Below are positions 13,058 to 24,640 of a stretch of 64,000 bases of DNA, one piece after another. Location: the NCBI RefSeq assembly GCF_019175385.1, contig NC_083346.1:91456333-91520332 (forward strand), in the 5' to 3' direction. A model generated the notes under the pieces. The model was given only the letters and a program-made list of their open reading frames with translations, made no database searches and had not been told where the DNA came from. The stretch's first letter is position 1. Each line of letters opens with the position of its first letter. A program made the translations under genes and the position numbers. This DNA is from Lycium barbarum (taxonomy: Eukaryota; Streptophyta; Magnoliopsida; Solanales; Solanaceae).

Positions 13058-14094
13058 TACAGTTAAACCTCTTTATAATTGTCATTCGTTATAACAACAT
13101 TTTATTATAACTCCCTGATTTTCTCCGGAACTGATTTTTCATGTTATATTGTACTTCTCTATAATAGCATTCTACCTATAACAACAGTGACATTCATTAT
13201 AGCAGTAAACTCTTTGTAAAATTACCTCTCTATGCCAGTCATACTCAAATATTATGTAATAATGTTTTGTAAGAAATATATTAAGGTGCCGTTTGGCCAT
13301 AAATACCAAAAACTTTTTCACTTTTTTTGGAATTTTTGAAGTTGGAGTTGGAGTTGTGTTTGGCCATAGTTTTTGAAATTGTAATTTTTGGTGAAATGTA
13401 GTGTAAAAAAGTGAAAAATATTTTAAAAACAAGTTTTTCTTGTTTTTAGTATTCCGGAATACAACTCCAGAAAAAAGTGAATAATTTTTATGGCCAAACG
13501 CTAAAAGTAGAAAAAGTTAATTTTCCGGAAAAAAGTAAATAATTTTTATGGCCAAACGCCCACTAAGTATAAAAATAAAAAGCTACTGTTAAGAGTCAAC
13601 TGTTAAGCTTTTAGACAACCTTCAAGAGAAAGCTATTGAATTCCCTTTTGCTGAAAGTTTGGACAAAATTCTTCATCAATTCAAGCGTTATATCACTAAG
13701 AGACTGAAATTAGGAAACAACCTACAATTTTAGAATTCTTAAGTCAAATTTGAGATATTTAAATTTTCAATTTATTTTAAATGCTAATGTTCCGTATATT
13801 TCAATTCTTTATTGGTATGGTATAACTTGTTAGATTTACTAGCAATTTATTAGTCTTTTTAAATTTTAATTTATGACATATGCTAATCAATTGAGATTTT
13901 AAAATTAACAAGTATATTATTTTTGTTTATATGTAACATAAAAAATACAGACAAATAATTATTTGTGTACTTTTGTTTATAATAGCTAAATGAGATCTAA
14001 ACATCAAATGTAATATACATACATAACAGCATCTCATTATAGTAGCCATCAAAATTTTGGTCAAACGCGATCATTACAGAGAGGTTTGACGGTA
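13058..14094. mobile_element. TIR element (TACAGT-AAACCTCT type), hosting a nested MITE
   Basis: The left end reads TACAGTTAAACCTCTTTATAA. The reverse complement of the right end reads TACCGTCAAACCTCTCTGTAA, so the termini are imperfect inverted repeats. There is no transposase frame inside; it is a non-autonomous element. Superfamily is not certain. A second inverted-repeat element occupies 13286-13563. Confidence 0.65.
13286..13563. mobile_element. MITE with GTTTGGCCATAAA inverted ends, flanked by TAAG
   Basis: The left end GTGCCGTTTGGCCATAAA and the reverse complement of the right end GTGGGCGTTTGGCCATAAA match with one indel and one change. TAAG lies on both sides (13282-13285 and 13564-13567). 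Inside, the right terminal block (ATAATTTTTATGGCCAAACGC) occurs twice, at about 13479-13500 and 13539-13559, as if the right end had been duplicated. Confidence 0.75.
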
Positions 14095-14616
14095 CATCTT
14101 TTAACTAGAAAGGAAAGATATCTTTTGGATTTTGATTTGATCAAAAGTAGGCCTTAAAATAATCTTTCTAGCGTATAGACACAAAGAACTTATGGAAGGA
14201 AAGTGACAAAGTAATCATGATTTTTCTTTTCGTCTTTTCAATCAAAATAAGACTTTTCATTTCCTTTCTTGGGTTATGCGATATTCAATCCTTTTCTTTT
14301 TGATATCAAGGAACACTTGCAGTAGTCTTGTACTTGTATTTAGTTTCTTTGGTTCTTCAAGGCTTCAATAGGTTTTTTTCAACAATACTATTCTTCAACA
14401 AACAAGAGCAAAACTGTGTACCAAAAAATATTGATCTGTTTTTTTTCTCTTTTCGATATCAAGCATTGCTGGAAGTTTATGAAACAATCAGATCAAGTTA
14501 TTGAATCAAGTTCTGTTTTCAAATTTTAGTATTATTTTTTCACCTAAAATTTATTTTTCTTGACACTTTTATTAAGGAAGCATATTTTGTTCTTTACCAT
14601 TTATTGAAATTCTGGT
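14095..14616. other. Non-coding AT-rich stretch upstream of hAT-like gene
   Basis: No gene seen. From about 14490 it aligns with 33678-33800 and, less well, with 35850-35990, so it is the 5' non-coding part of a repeated hAT-like element. The edge of that element on the left was not found. Confidence 0.5.
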
Positions 14617-17579
14617 ATGTCAACTAAAAAATATGAATTCAGTTATTCAAATCTTTAAAGAAAAAGAAAAATGAAGCTTTGATACAATCTAAAAAAGGAT
14701 CTCTTTAACAAACAATAAAAATAAAAAAAATAAAAATTAAAAATATAGGAGAATGTTCTCAGGATGAACAAGTTACGAACACAGATTAATTAGATGATAA
14801 TACCATTCAAGAAGAAGAGGAGGGGATTAATGAGAAATTTGACATAGATCCTCTAGAAAATAAAGAACTTAATGAACCAAGTTATTGTATTGCTAAAAAC
14901 ATATATGATCCTAGTCAGTGGATTAGTATTGATACAATTGAAGAATCTACTGGCAGAAAAGGATTGACTAGAATTACCAACATAGATTATTCAATTGATA
15001 AATTATCAAGATATTTTTCTGATACCCATTATTTTAAAAAATTGGGAAATGGAGAAAAACATGAAAGAAAATGGTAAGTTTATCCGAAATACTTGGATAA
15101 AATGTTTTATTTTTATTGTAAGTTGTTTAATTGTCACGACCCAAGTAGTCGTCCCTAGTGGGCCAACCATCCCCTTAACCAACTATCCAACCGATTACCG
15201 ATTAATGAATCACTTTTAGACAAGTCAAGGATATGACAAAATACTAATCACCCAACTAGTCATGGCATAAATAAATAACGAATGCGGAAGTCTAACTATT
15301 ACAACCTCAAAATCTGAAAGTCATTGTACAAAGACTTTAAACATAAATTGTCTAAGGAAATAACAACTGTCTGAAGTAATATAAGTAATGTCTGGAATGA
15401 AAATAGACATCAATAAGAGAAGATCTTCAGGCGGCCTGACATGGATAGGAGCTCACCCTCAAATCTATCGGAAGCTGGCCTCACGCTAAATATAATGTCT
15501 AGTAGATGTCGCTGGATCACAATCTACACTCAAAAGAATGTAGCAAGGTAGTATCAGTACAAACACTATGTACCAGTAGATATCATAGGCCGACTAAGAT
15601 TAGTATCATGCATAAAATCATAAAATCAATAGAATAGACAGATAGGCACAATGACACACAACAATCAACAATCTTGTTATCAAGAATAATTATCACAAAC
15701 TTGTATACACATGCTAAATGGTATTGTTTGCCCAAATAGCCATGACTTACAGGGGACCCATGGTGTCCATGTACCACTCGCTCCGGAACTGACCTCGGAT
15801 CACGAGCCCATAACTAGACCACATCCTTACCCCCTGTCAAATGTGCCTTTTCATAGTTATATTATATTTTTCATCACAATGTACTTCCGTTCCACAATCA
15901 ATAAGGAATGTGAACAATCAATGAATCAATATCAAGGAACATAAGTCACCATGTCACAAGTCATATCAAGACTCAATAATCAATAGCATGAATAAGGGAT
16001 TGCTCCAAGTCAACGAGAAGAGTATTCATTAACTTCTTCTTTATCATATTATAATAGTTCATCACATAATCAATCAATCAATATCAAACTTAGGAATTTC
16101 CAACCACACTTTATGTTCAAAGCCCTAATCATGCTTTCTCCTATCAATTTCATGACATATACAATTAACTAATCAAAGTCTAACTCAAGTAGACCGTAAC
16201 CTACCTCAAAGCCGACCTGGAACAATGCAATCACTCCGCAATAGCTTTCCCCTTTCGTAAAGCTTCAAAACATTCAAAGTCTAGCAATCATAACACTAAG
16301 TGAGTAATGGATCATCCACTTAAACAAACAATAATTGGGGAAGAGAACCTAACTACTTCTACCCTTTTCAAATGGGTGAACTATCACTAAGTGTGAATTC
16401 ATCATAAAATGAACCCCAACCATCATACTATTCCCATTTCATGGGTTTCTAATCAGTGCAACTCTTTTACAAACAATTTTTATGCTAAAGTTACCATCTT
16501 TAGGAAACCCTAAGTCTCAATACATCATTCTCATCCATTAGAACTTGAATTCCCACCCTAGGAAGTGATAATCCCTAACCTTAGATGAATAAACAACAAT
16601 AACATCACTAACCCATTCATTATTCAAGGGTTTCTGAAGTTCTAGGGCTTTAGTCATTTTATTCGCCATTAGAGAACCTTAAACTAACCATGGAACTTAA
16701 AATGATGATGGAATGAATAAAGTAAAGGGTTGAGACTTACCTTTCAAGAGTGTTTTAGCCCTAGCCTTAGAAAATCGATACAAGAGTTCTTGGGAACTAT
16801 TTTGGAGTTATGTGGGGAATGAGTTCGGAAATAAGAATATAAAATGTTGATTTTGCCTCCTATCGACCGCTGCAGCAGTCCCGCTACGGTGAACCTCATT
16901 AAATCTTCTCGCCCCGTAGCAGCGATCCCCTACCCGCTACGACAGACTCACTACAGCAGTGCCACAACCGCTGCAACGGTCCTTTTTGACCAGTAGCTCG
17001 GGTTTTTTCGCCAATTTTTCACCCAAAAATCCCAACACCAGTCTGAGGCCCTACAGACGCAAACCAACATGCACATATACATAAAAACACGCTACGGACT
17101 CACCCCGCAGCCTCGGAATTTCAACAGAGGTCTAGTTTACTAAGTCACCCCCGTAACGACATAGCGGGTCGTTACATTAATACAAAGTCTAGTATTAGTA
17201 ACAGTAAACTAGCACGTGAAGGTGGTAGAGATTGGAGAAGCCTTAGTGTTAAGCTTAAAGCTCATGAAATATCAAAAAACCATATTATTAATATGAGTGC
17301 ATGGATTGATTTAGAAATGAGATTGTATCAAAATAAAACAGTCAATAAAGATGTTCAAGATCAAATCAATAGAGGTAGAGAGCACTAAAATATATAATAT
17401 CAAGATTATTCTCGTGATAAAAACACTTCGGAAAAATAATTTGGCATTTAGGGGAAACAATGAAAAGATCTATCCAAGAAATAATGAAATTTTCTTAAGT
17501 CTAATTGAAATGATTGCAGAATTTGGTATGAGTTGGAGTTTAAGACTCAACAAAGGCATCAGCCTAGCTAGGAACCTAA
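14617..17579 (+). pseudogene. hAT-like TTF-domain gene (ZMYM1-like), split by solo LTR and decayed
   Basis: The frame starting at 14617 (MSTKKYE) resembles the N-terminus of plant ZMYM1-like proteins, which derive from hAT transposases. It is followed by a charged region with early stops. Readable segments include IAKNIYDPSQWISID and, at the edge of the insertion, YLDKMFYFYCKLFN. The latter fits the first cysteine of a TTF-type zinc finger. A solo LTR occupies 15132-17176. When one copy of its TTAAT duplication is discounted, the frame continues at 17182 with an REGGRDWRSLSVKLKAHE segment, then MSAWIDLEMRL, then NLAFRGNNEKIY near 17441. The rest of the protein is missing. Two more copies lie at 33680 and 35990, both on the same strand. 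Confidence 0.7.
15132..17176 (-). mobile_element. Solo LTR (Tekay-like family C), TSD TTAAT
   Basis: Starts TGTCACGACCC and ends GGGTCGTTACA. TTAAT is repeated exactly at 15127-15131 and 17177-17181. Compared with the Tekay LTRs nearby, TGTCACGACC is the reverse complement of their end, so it lies on the minus strand. A cluster of short GC-rich motifs such as CGCTACGG and GCTGCAGCAG lies at 16867-16985, in its upstream regulatory part. No reading frame of interest inside. It interrupts the hAT-like frame described at 14617-17579. Confidence 0.9.
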
Positions 17580-17634
17580 GTAGAAGAGTAACATCCTAAA
17601 GAGTAAGGTAAGGCCTAAAGCCTATCATCGACAT

Positions 17635-17658
17635 ACACACACACACACACACACACAC
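17635..17658. repeat. (AC)12 microsatellite
   Basis: Twelve AC dinucleotides. It marks the join between the hAT-like remnant on the left and sequence of other origin on the right. Confidence 0.95.
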
Positions 17659-17659
17659 A

Positions 17660-17702
17660 TTAGTGGCATTTGGCCCGTGCTAAGTCCGGGCACAAAACTA
17701 AT
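17660..17702 (+). other. Helitron-like 3' terminus (hairpin then CTAA|T)
   Basis: GCCCG at 17673-17677 pairs with CGGGC at 17687-17691. Seven bases later comes CTAA (17698-17701) followed by T. Helitron 3' ends have a short GC-rich hairpin about ten bases before CTRR, inserted ahead of T. No matching TC start was located, so this is only a candidate. Confidence 0.3.
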
Positions 17703-17759
17703 ATTAAAACTTAAATTCGTAATTGTTTTTTATTTTTTTCCCACACAGCCCAGAAAACA

Positions 17760-18129
17760 CATCCAATGCCTCACAGGGCGATCACAAATACCCGTAACAT
17801 CTAACTCAAGTTCTTATATCAAGGTGTATCAATATCAATAAGCCAGGAACATATCTTTCGGAGTATCAACTTCAGTTCTCATCAATCACCTCCTAGCGGC
17901 ATAATCAACTGCTTATCCACAATCAAAACATTTAGGATTAGAATCAGGGACATCACATATTATAATGTAGCTCTATGGCATGATCTAAGATGAGAAAGAA
18001 AGGTCAATCATTCCTAAATGCCCTGCAGCCTCTTGTTTATAAGTGTGGCGCGCTTCACACCCATAAACAAGACTCTACTGGACACAACTCGTAGACATAC
18101 CCTAGGACGAACTGCTCTGATACCACTTT
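17760..18129 (-). mobile_element. 5' untranslated leader of Tekay family B element
   Basis: Read on the minus strand, this aligns with the leader after the 5' LTR of the complete Tekay element (22542-22740). Shared blocks include CCTAGGGT, TCTACGAG and GTGTTGCGCGCCACACTTAT-like sequence. The element's gag and pol are absent; the leader ends against the (AC)n and Helitron-like junction. Confidence 0.75.
18114..18125 (-). promoter_or_regulatory. Primer binding site, initiator tRNA-Met
   Basis: The minus strand reads TGGTATCAGAGC, complementary to the 3' end of plant initiator tRNA-Met, four bases after the LTR end. It fixes the orientation of this element as minus. Confidence 0.85.
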
Positions 18130-20426
18130 TGTCACGACCCAACCAGAGGGCCATGACGGGCATCCGGAGCCAACACACCGAGCACCTCTAAACATACGTC
18201 TCATAATCATTTCTGAGTGGACCATAAAGATAGATCATGGATATCATAATCTGTAAGGACATATATCACAACATAACAGCACATATCTATATATATTCTT
18301 CAACAATTATGCCCATCGTCACTAGCCGACAAGGCTACTAAAATGTTATACAACGATATGAACCGGTAGTGTTATGAAACGTCTAACTACACACACATGT
18401 ATACGAGCCTCTACATAGAATACAAGTGACCATGAAGACTAATAACAATAGACTGCAGCTCCGAAGTAAGTGGAGTGCTCCTGAGAATCCGCTGATAAAG
18501 CAACTACAGATCTGATCCGTCTCTCTGCCTACCTGCGGTCATGAGCGCAGCGTCCACAAAAAGGGACGTCAGTACGAACAATGTACTGAGTATGTAAGGC
18601 ATGAATAACAACATAAACAAGAATAAAGAAGCATGAGATAAAGAGATAACCTGTCTATCTGATTGCCTTTTTGGTGGATACCATGCATGCCAACTTTAAC
18701 TTTTTAAACAACATTATAAATATATATATAAGTAAACTACCCGACCATATAGGCACGGTGTTATGTTGCCCGATCATATAGGCACGGTGTTATCATCATT
18801 AGCCTGTGTCCGGGCCTCCCGCGTCCGGGGCATAAGCTGCCCACTGCAGTGGTGTGTCTGCTCGACCGCCTATAGGGTGGCGCGGTGTTATACTTCCCGG
18901 CCATATAGGCACGGTGTTATTAAAATACATACATATTTACAAAGCATGCATGAGAGCCCAATTAAAAGCTACAACTTATCGGAGTGACGTAATGTCGGTA
19001 ACCTCCGATTATATTATGGAATAATCATCATCGCTATATCTCACCTTGAAGGAACAATTATCATAAGGTAAGATCAACAATAATGAATAAAATTAAGGAA
19101 ATCATGAAATAAGCTCAATAATCTCATAATAGCATTAAAATCATAAGCTTTGGAATTTCTAGAACTAAAATCATCATCATCATGTTGATCATAAAAAACA
19201 TCTCATCTTTAGTATCATAAGAAGCTTTTGAGGATCATGAACTTCTAACTTTTGAAAGTAAGAAGGTTATGAAAAATATGTGTGGAATCATAACGTAGGA
19301 ATCATGCCTTTTGAAATAAATGGACCAGCCTTAAAATATCTTTCGATCTCGTTAGGCAATCAACATTTATCCTTCCAAGCTCGTAAATCTACATATAAAC
19401 CATTCATACTATTGTTAGGCTCAATGTCATGCGCTCATCTTAAGCCTTCAATTTAATTCCGTTTAAAATCTGCCGAAATTCGGGCAGCATCTTTCCTATT
19501 TATATTACATCCCAAGGACCACTAAGGGTCATCAAATAGCCTAACAACAACAACAATCAATCAACAATAGCCACGACTACAATATAATCCAATATAACTT
19601 TCATTGATTACTTTAAGAATCATATCGAGTGGCAAGCTCGTTTAACGAATAACAACGTCATTCAAACCCAACTCTCCTTTCATAATTCAATCCACACCCT
19701 TCATAACAATATCTATATATTTACCATATCATATTTTAGTTCTAAATATCCTTAAATGTATTCCAAAGAAATCCATACTCCTACGCCTCATCCTATACTT
19801 TCTATTCATAGATTTCATATATTTTCTTCTCCATCTTTCCAACTAACACATGAATAATCCCAATAACCGTAGGGACAAGATATTCAGGTTATAATCCACA
19901 ATTTACAACCATTAGAAGTCATATTTAAACATTCAAAACAACCTCTACAAAATAGTGGCTTAACTGAACTTATTTTGATGTAGTCTTGCGGTATTTGGCC
20001 TCCAACAAATTTACCAACATTTAATTAAGCTAACACACGACCAAAGGGGTGTTATACGTACCTTATGCCGTGCATACAACCTGTTACACCTCGGAAAGAA
20101 ATCCTTCGTTGTTGCACAAGTGCATGAACTAGTGAGGAGTACGAGTATACGATATTTCCATGAGTAAGAAATGACATTTGATGACCCTAAGTGAGATTTC
20201 AAAGGCATCCGATGTTAGACGAGAAAGTTGGCCAAGAGAAGGCAAGCCATACGATATGGTTCGGAAGGGAATTACGAGTAATGAGTTAACGAGGCCTTAA
20301 TGATGTCTTGGAGAAGAGTGATAACGTCCCTTATATTGGTATTAAAGTGTTGAACAAGTGTTAAGAAGGTTCCATAAAGATTGAAGATCAAACGAATCGA
20401 CGAAACGAACTTCGGAACCACTGGGG

Positions 20427-20583
20427 TTATACGGCCAAACATACTGGCCGTATAAATTATACGGTCCGTATGTTTGGGATCGTATAATCAGACCAGAAAG
20501 GCAAAAGTTTCTGGACCAAATATACGGCCAGACATACGGCCCTTATAAATTATACGGACCGTATGTTGGTCTGTATATACGGT
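20427..20583 (+). repeat. U3 cluster of TATACGGNC inverted and direct motifs
   Basis: Within 157 bases there are about ten copies of TATACGG or its complement CCGTATA, several as facing pairs such as TATACGGCC...GGCCGTATA. The cluster sits just upstream of the TATA-like site, as an enhancer or silencing target would. The 3' LTR has the same cluster at 28046-28202, with several point changes. Confidence 0.8.
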
Positions 20584-20599
20584 CGGGGACTGTTTTTGT

Positions 20600-20610
20600 G
20601 TATTAAATAA
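20600..20610 (+). promoter_or_regulatory. Candidate LTR TATA box
   Basis: GTATTAAATAAGGG, followed about 35 bases later by a pyrimidine-rich CTACAAGACACCCC start region. Position and composition fit the LTR promoter; not proven. Confidence 0.45.
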
Positions 20611-22545
20611 GGGAGCCAAGGTTTATTTCATTTCATTTCTACAAGACACCCCTTCTCTCTAAAACATCTCTCTACATATATTCCATAAGAATTCAAGGAT
20701 ATTTAGTGATCAACAACATAAACTAAGTGAATCAAGTGTAAGAAACACCGTTGAAGATCATACAAGTCAAGAAATCTCATGGAGATAAACTAGGGTTTTG
20801 CCCAAGTGGAGTATTATCAACCAAGGCTTGTTCCTACAACATCTAAGGTAAGATTCATGATATTTCTATGTTGTTTAAGGTATTTAAGAGTTGAAATACT
20901 TGGATTGTAAAATGGTATGGGAAAATGGGTCATGAATGTGGAATAATGTCATTTTGAGAAATAGTTTGAATTGAGTTATGAGTCTTGATGTATTGTGATG
21001 TAAATATGTTATAAATGATGCTGAGAACATGAGATGAATAATGACTATTGTTATGGTATTGTGAATGTATTATTGACATTTGGGAGTTGATATACGTTAT
21101 GGAGGAATGTCGTATAAATAGAGGAGATGTTGTCCGATTTTCTCTAGCTTTAGTCATATATGCTAGCTATCGATTCTAATGATAGTATGACTTTAATGAA
21201 GGTAGAAACGCTAGCATTGGAGGAGAACGCGCAAGTGTAGAGTAGTTGAACGGAAAAGGTATGTAAGGCTAACCCTTCTTTCATAAGGCATGGTTCTTTG
21301 ACCAAATATCTAAATCTTCTATAAGACTATATTATTCTTCAAATGATTGATCTTCCGAGCTAGTAAGCTCACGATTCTTGATACGCCACGATCATACAAA
21401 GTTCCTCGTATAACGAGTAAGCCTATAAAGATATGTGTGACGAATGAGGATAATAGTAATGACGATATTGATGACGACTATAATGGTAATAGCGATGATG
21501 ATAACGATGACGATGATGATAGTAATGATAATAGTAAAGATGCTTATGAGCTATATGTATGTATGCCCTTGTATGGCTACTATGGAACACCGAGCTTATA
21601 TGGCCGGATAGTATATGTATAGATGTATATGAATGTATGTTACGTAATGCGCGCACACCACTGCAGTTGGGTATGAATGACACTGAGCCTTGGTAGGTCC
21701 AGGTATGTATAACACCGAGCCTTGGTTGGCCGGGTATGTATAATCACCGATCCTAGCTATGGTCGGGTACGTGAAACATCGAACCTTCGAGGTCGAGTAT
21801 GCTATGCGAACGATGCGTATATGATATGCTTACGTATATGATATGGATATGAGCATGAATATGAATATAGTACGAATATGAGTACAGATACGGATACAGA
21901 TGTATGTACACAATTATGTGCGAGAAATGGAAGGTTCTTATGAAAGGCAAGTAAGTGCTTACGACGATGATATCATCATCTCCTCTCTTGTGCTATTTCT
22001 CATGTTGTTCATTATGCTTCAATATTGATATTGATTATGCTTTACATTCTTCGTACTGACGTCCTTTTGTTTGTGGACGCTGCGTCATGCCCGCAGATGC
22101 ACAGGGAGACAGGCGCGATTCATAGCTGTATTCTCAGAGACTACATAGCAGAGCTCCATTTCATTCGGAGCCATAGCTTTTGGGTATTTATTCTTTTGTG
22201 TATATAATTATGGGCATAGCGAGGTCCTGTCCCGCTAATATGATATGTTATACTCTTATTAGAGGCTCGTAGACATCTGAATATGGTTAGATGTGTCTGG
22301 CCTTGTCGGCCTATATTTTGTATATTATTTTGGTAGCCTTGACGGCTCATGTATATTGACGTGGTATAGATGCCAATCATGATATGAAAGCATTGTCGTC
22401 CAATGGGATTAGCATGAATGGTGATTAGAAATGTATGTTTAATTATGTGGCTCACCTAAATGTAAGTGAAGTGTAAGCCAAGGGGTGCTGGGGTGGGCTA
22501 GCACCGGGCGCTCGTCGCGGCCCTCTAGACGAGTCGTGACAAAAG

Positions 22546-22557
22546 TGGTATCAGAGC
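22546..22557 (+). promoter_or_regulatory. Primer binding site, initiator tRNA-Met
   Basis: TGGTATCAGAGC four bases after the 5' LTR end, complementary to the 3' end of initiator tRNA-Met, as in most Tekay elements. Confidence 0.93.
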
Positions 22558-22751
22558 AGTTCAGTCCTAGGGTGTGTCTACGAGTCGTGTCTAGTAGAGT
22601 CTTGGTTATGGGTGTGTTGCGCGCCACACTTATGAACAAGAAGCTGCAGATATTTTAGGAATAAATGACCTTCTTTCTTCATAAGAATCATGCGATAGAG
22701 CTATGATATAAGAATTTCCTGTCCCTTAACTATGTGTTGTGTGTTTCAGAA

Positions 22752-24120
22752 ATGCCTGTAAAGAGAAAGGCTACAGCAGCCCAAAAGGGCAAGACGGTGG
22801 CAGAAAAGCGTGTGAAAGAGCACCGCCACCGGTAGTAGAGGAAAGTGAGTCCCAAAGTGCGGCTCAATCTCAGTCCTCCCGTTCAGTACCTATATTAGAG
22901 GAGCGTGAGGGAGGCTCAACCCCAGCTCCAGCCCCTCCAGCTCCTCCACCAGATGCTTCAGGCCATGATGTGAAAAAGGCCATACATTTGCTTACTCAGT
23001 TGGTTGCTGCTCAGACTCAGCGGCAAAGTGCAGGGCAAGGTGATAGGGCTGTTAGTGCAAGGGCCCGTGACTTCATTACTTTGAACCCTCCGGAATTCTT
23101 CGGATCAAAGTCGGAGGAGGACCCTCAGGACTTCATTGATGGTATGTTGAGGACGCTTCGATTGATATATGCTTCGGACACCGAGTCGGTGGAGTTAGCG
23201 TCGTATAGATTGAGAGATGTCTCGATCCAATGGTATATGGTTTGGATGGCTTCACGTGGGGCCAATGCACCTCTCCCGATATGACAAGAGTTTGTTGATG
23301 CTTTCCTCCGACACTATATGCCTCCGGAAGTTCAGCGAGCTAGAGCCGATAAGTTCTTAAATTTGAGACAGGGTAGCATGAGTGCTCTAGAGTATAGTCT
23401 CCGCTTCAATGCTTTGGCTAGGTATGCTTCGGCCAAGGTAGCGGATATGGGTGACCGGGTACACCGATTTGTGAAGGGCCTAGGGCCACACTTGATGGAT
23501 AGGTGCTTGACTGCGTCCCTGCAGGACAATATGGATATTGCACGCATTTAGGCCCATGCTCAGAACTTAGAAGAAAGTTTACAACAGCAGAGGAGTGAAC
23601 GCGAGCAGGATAGGGGCCATAGCAAGAGGGCCAGGTCTTCAGGCCCGATGAGTGAGTTCAGAGGTGGGCATAGATAGCAGATTTCCAGGCACTCAGGCTA
23701 TTCTATGACTAGTGCACCTCCACGATTTTCAGGCCAGAGATTCAATAGATCTACTCGTTCCGGGCTGAGTCAAAGTTATTCGGGGTCTCAGTTCAGAGAT
23801 GATTCAGGCCAGTCAAGGCCACCCATACCATGATGTTCCCAGTGTGGGAAGTTGCATTGGGGTCAATGTCGATTGGGTTCGGAGGGTTGCTACTCATGTG
23901 GTCGGTCGGGACATATTATGCGTGATTGCCCTTCGATTCATGGTAGAGGTAGGGCCCAGCCTTCAGGGTCAGTAGCCGGATCTTCATATTCTATGCGCCC
24001 TATGGGGCCGGGTTCACATGCGCCAGTCGGCCATAGTAGAGGCAGAGGGAGAGTTCCCAGTTCTAGCGGTCCTCAGCACCGTATTTATGCTTTGGCTAGA
24101 CGCCAAGATCTTAAGTCTTC
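22752..24120 (+). pseudogene. Tekay gag (capsid and zinc-knuckle nucleocapsid), broken
   Basis: Forms the virus-like particle. The likely start is ATG 22752 (MPVKRKATAAQ). This frame stops within 30 codons, and the homologous frame continues one base over from about 22830, so an early frameshift exists. A capsid-like region follows (FITLNPPEFFGSKSEEDPQDF, then FVDAFLRHYMPPEVQRARADKF). The nucleocapsid has a CSQCGKLHWGQC segment and the knuckle CYSCGRSGHIMRDC near 23890-23930. Stops at 23282 (TGA), 23549 (TAG), 23675 (TAG) and 23831 (TGA) all lie in the one frame that runs through to protease. Each looks like CGA to TGA or CAG to TAG. Confidence 0.88.
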
Positions 24121-24640
24121 TCCTAACGTGGTTATAGGTATATTATCGGTATTTTCTCATGATGTATATGTTTTGATTGATCCGGGCTCCACATTATCAT
24201 ATGTTACTCCATATATTGCGGGTCGATTTAGAGTCAAGCCGGAGTCGATTAAACCTTTTGAGGTGTCTACACCCGTGGGTGAATTGGTAATAGCTAGCCG
24301 AGTGTATAGAAATTGTGTAATTGTGATTTGTGATCGTCGTACCATGATCGACTTGCATGAGCTAGAAATGGTGGATTTTGATGTTATTATGGGCATGGAT
24401 TGATTGGCCTCTTGTTACGCCAATGTTGATTGCAGAATGAAAATGGTTCGTTTCCAATTTCCGGGAGAACCAGTCTTAGAATGGAAAGGGAATACGGCGT
24501 CACCAAAAGGTAGGTTTATTTCCTATCTAAAGGCAAGAAAAATGATCACAAAAGGGTGTATCTACCATCTAGTCCGGGTTCAAGATATAGAAGCTGAATC
24601 GCCGACTCTTCAGTCAATTCCTGTAGTGAATGAATTTCCG
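24121..24640 (+). pseudogene. Tekay aspartic protease
   Basis: Cleaves the Gag-Pol polyprotein. The active-site loop reads LIDPGSTLSYV, with P where most such proteases have S or T (DSGS/DTGA). Many Tekay-group elements do show DPG, so this is not necessarily a defect. The VDFDVIMGMD segment near 24375-24400 is the conserved C-terminal flap and ends at a stop (TGA 24401-24403) that fits TGG to TGA. The frame then continues into RT. Confidence 0.8.

Larger units (their letters stand above)
20082..22541 (+). repeat. 5' LTR of Tekay element A
   Basis: 2460 bp, TG...CA. It lacks 11 bp present in the 3' LTR near 29664-29676. It contains a cluster of TATACGG-type repeats (20427-20583), a TATA-like site at 20600-20610, and simple GATGA-like and TATGATA-like stretches at 21440-21930. 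The low-complexity open frames at 21347-21683 on both strands are not genes. Confidence 0.93.

Noticed and set aside
20427..20583. TATACGG palindromes as a microRNA precursor
   Set aside because: Many short facing pairs and no single long stem; it recurs only as part of the LTR.
21347..21683. Acidic (D/N-rich) and His/Tyr-rich frames on opposite strands, repeated at 28965-29301
   Set aside because: They come from simple GATGA-type repeats in the two LTR copies and are mirrored on both strands.
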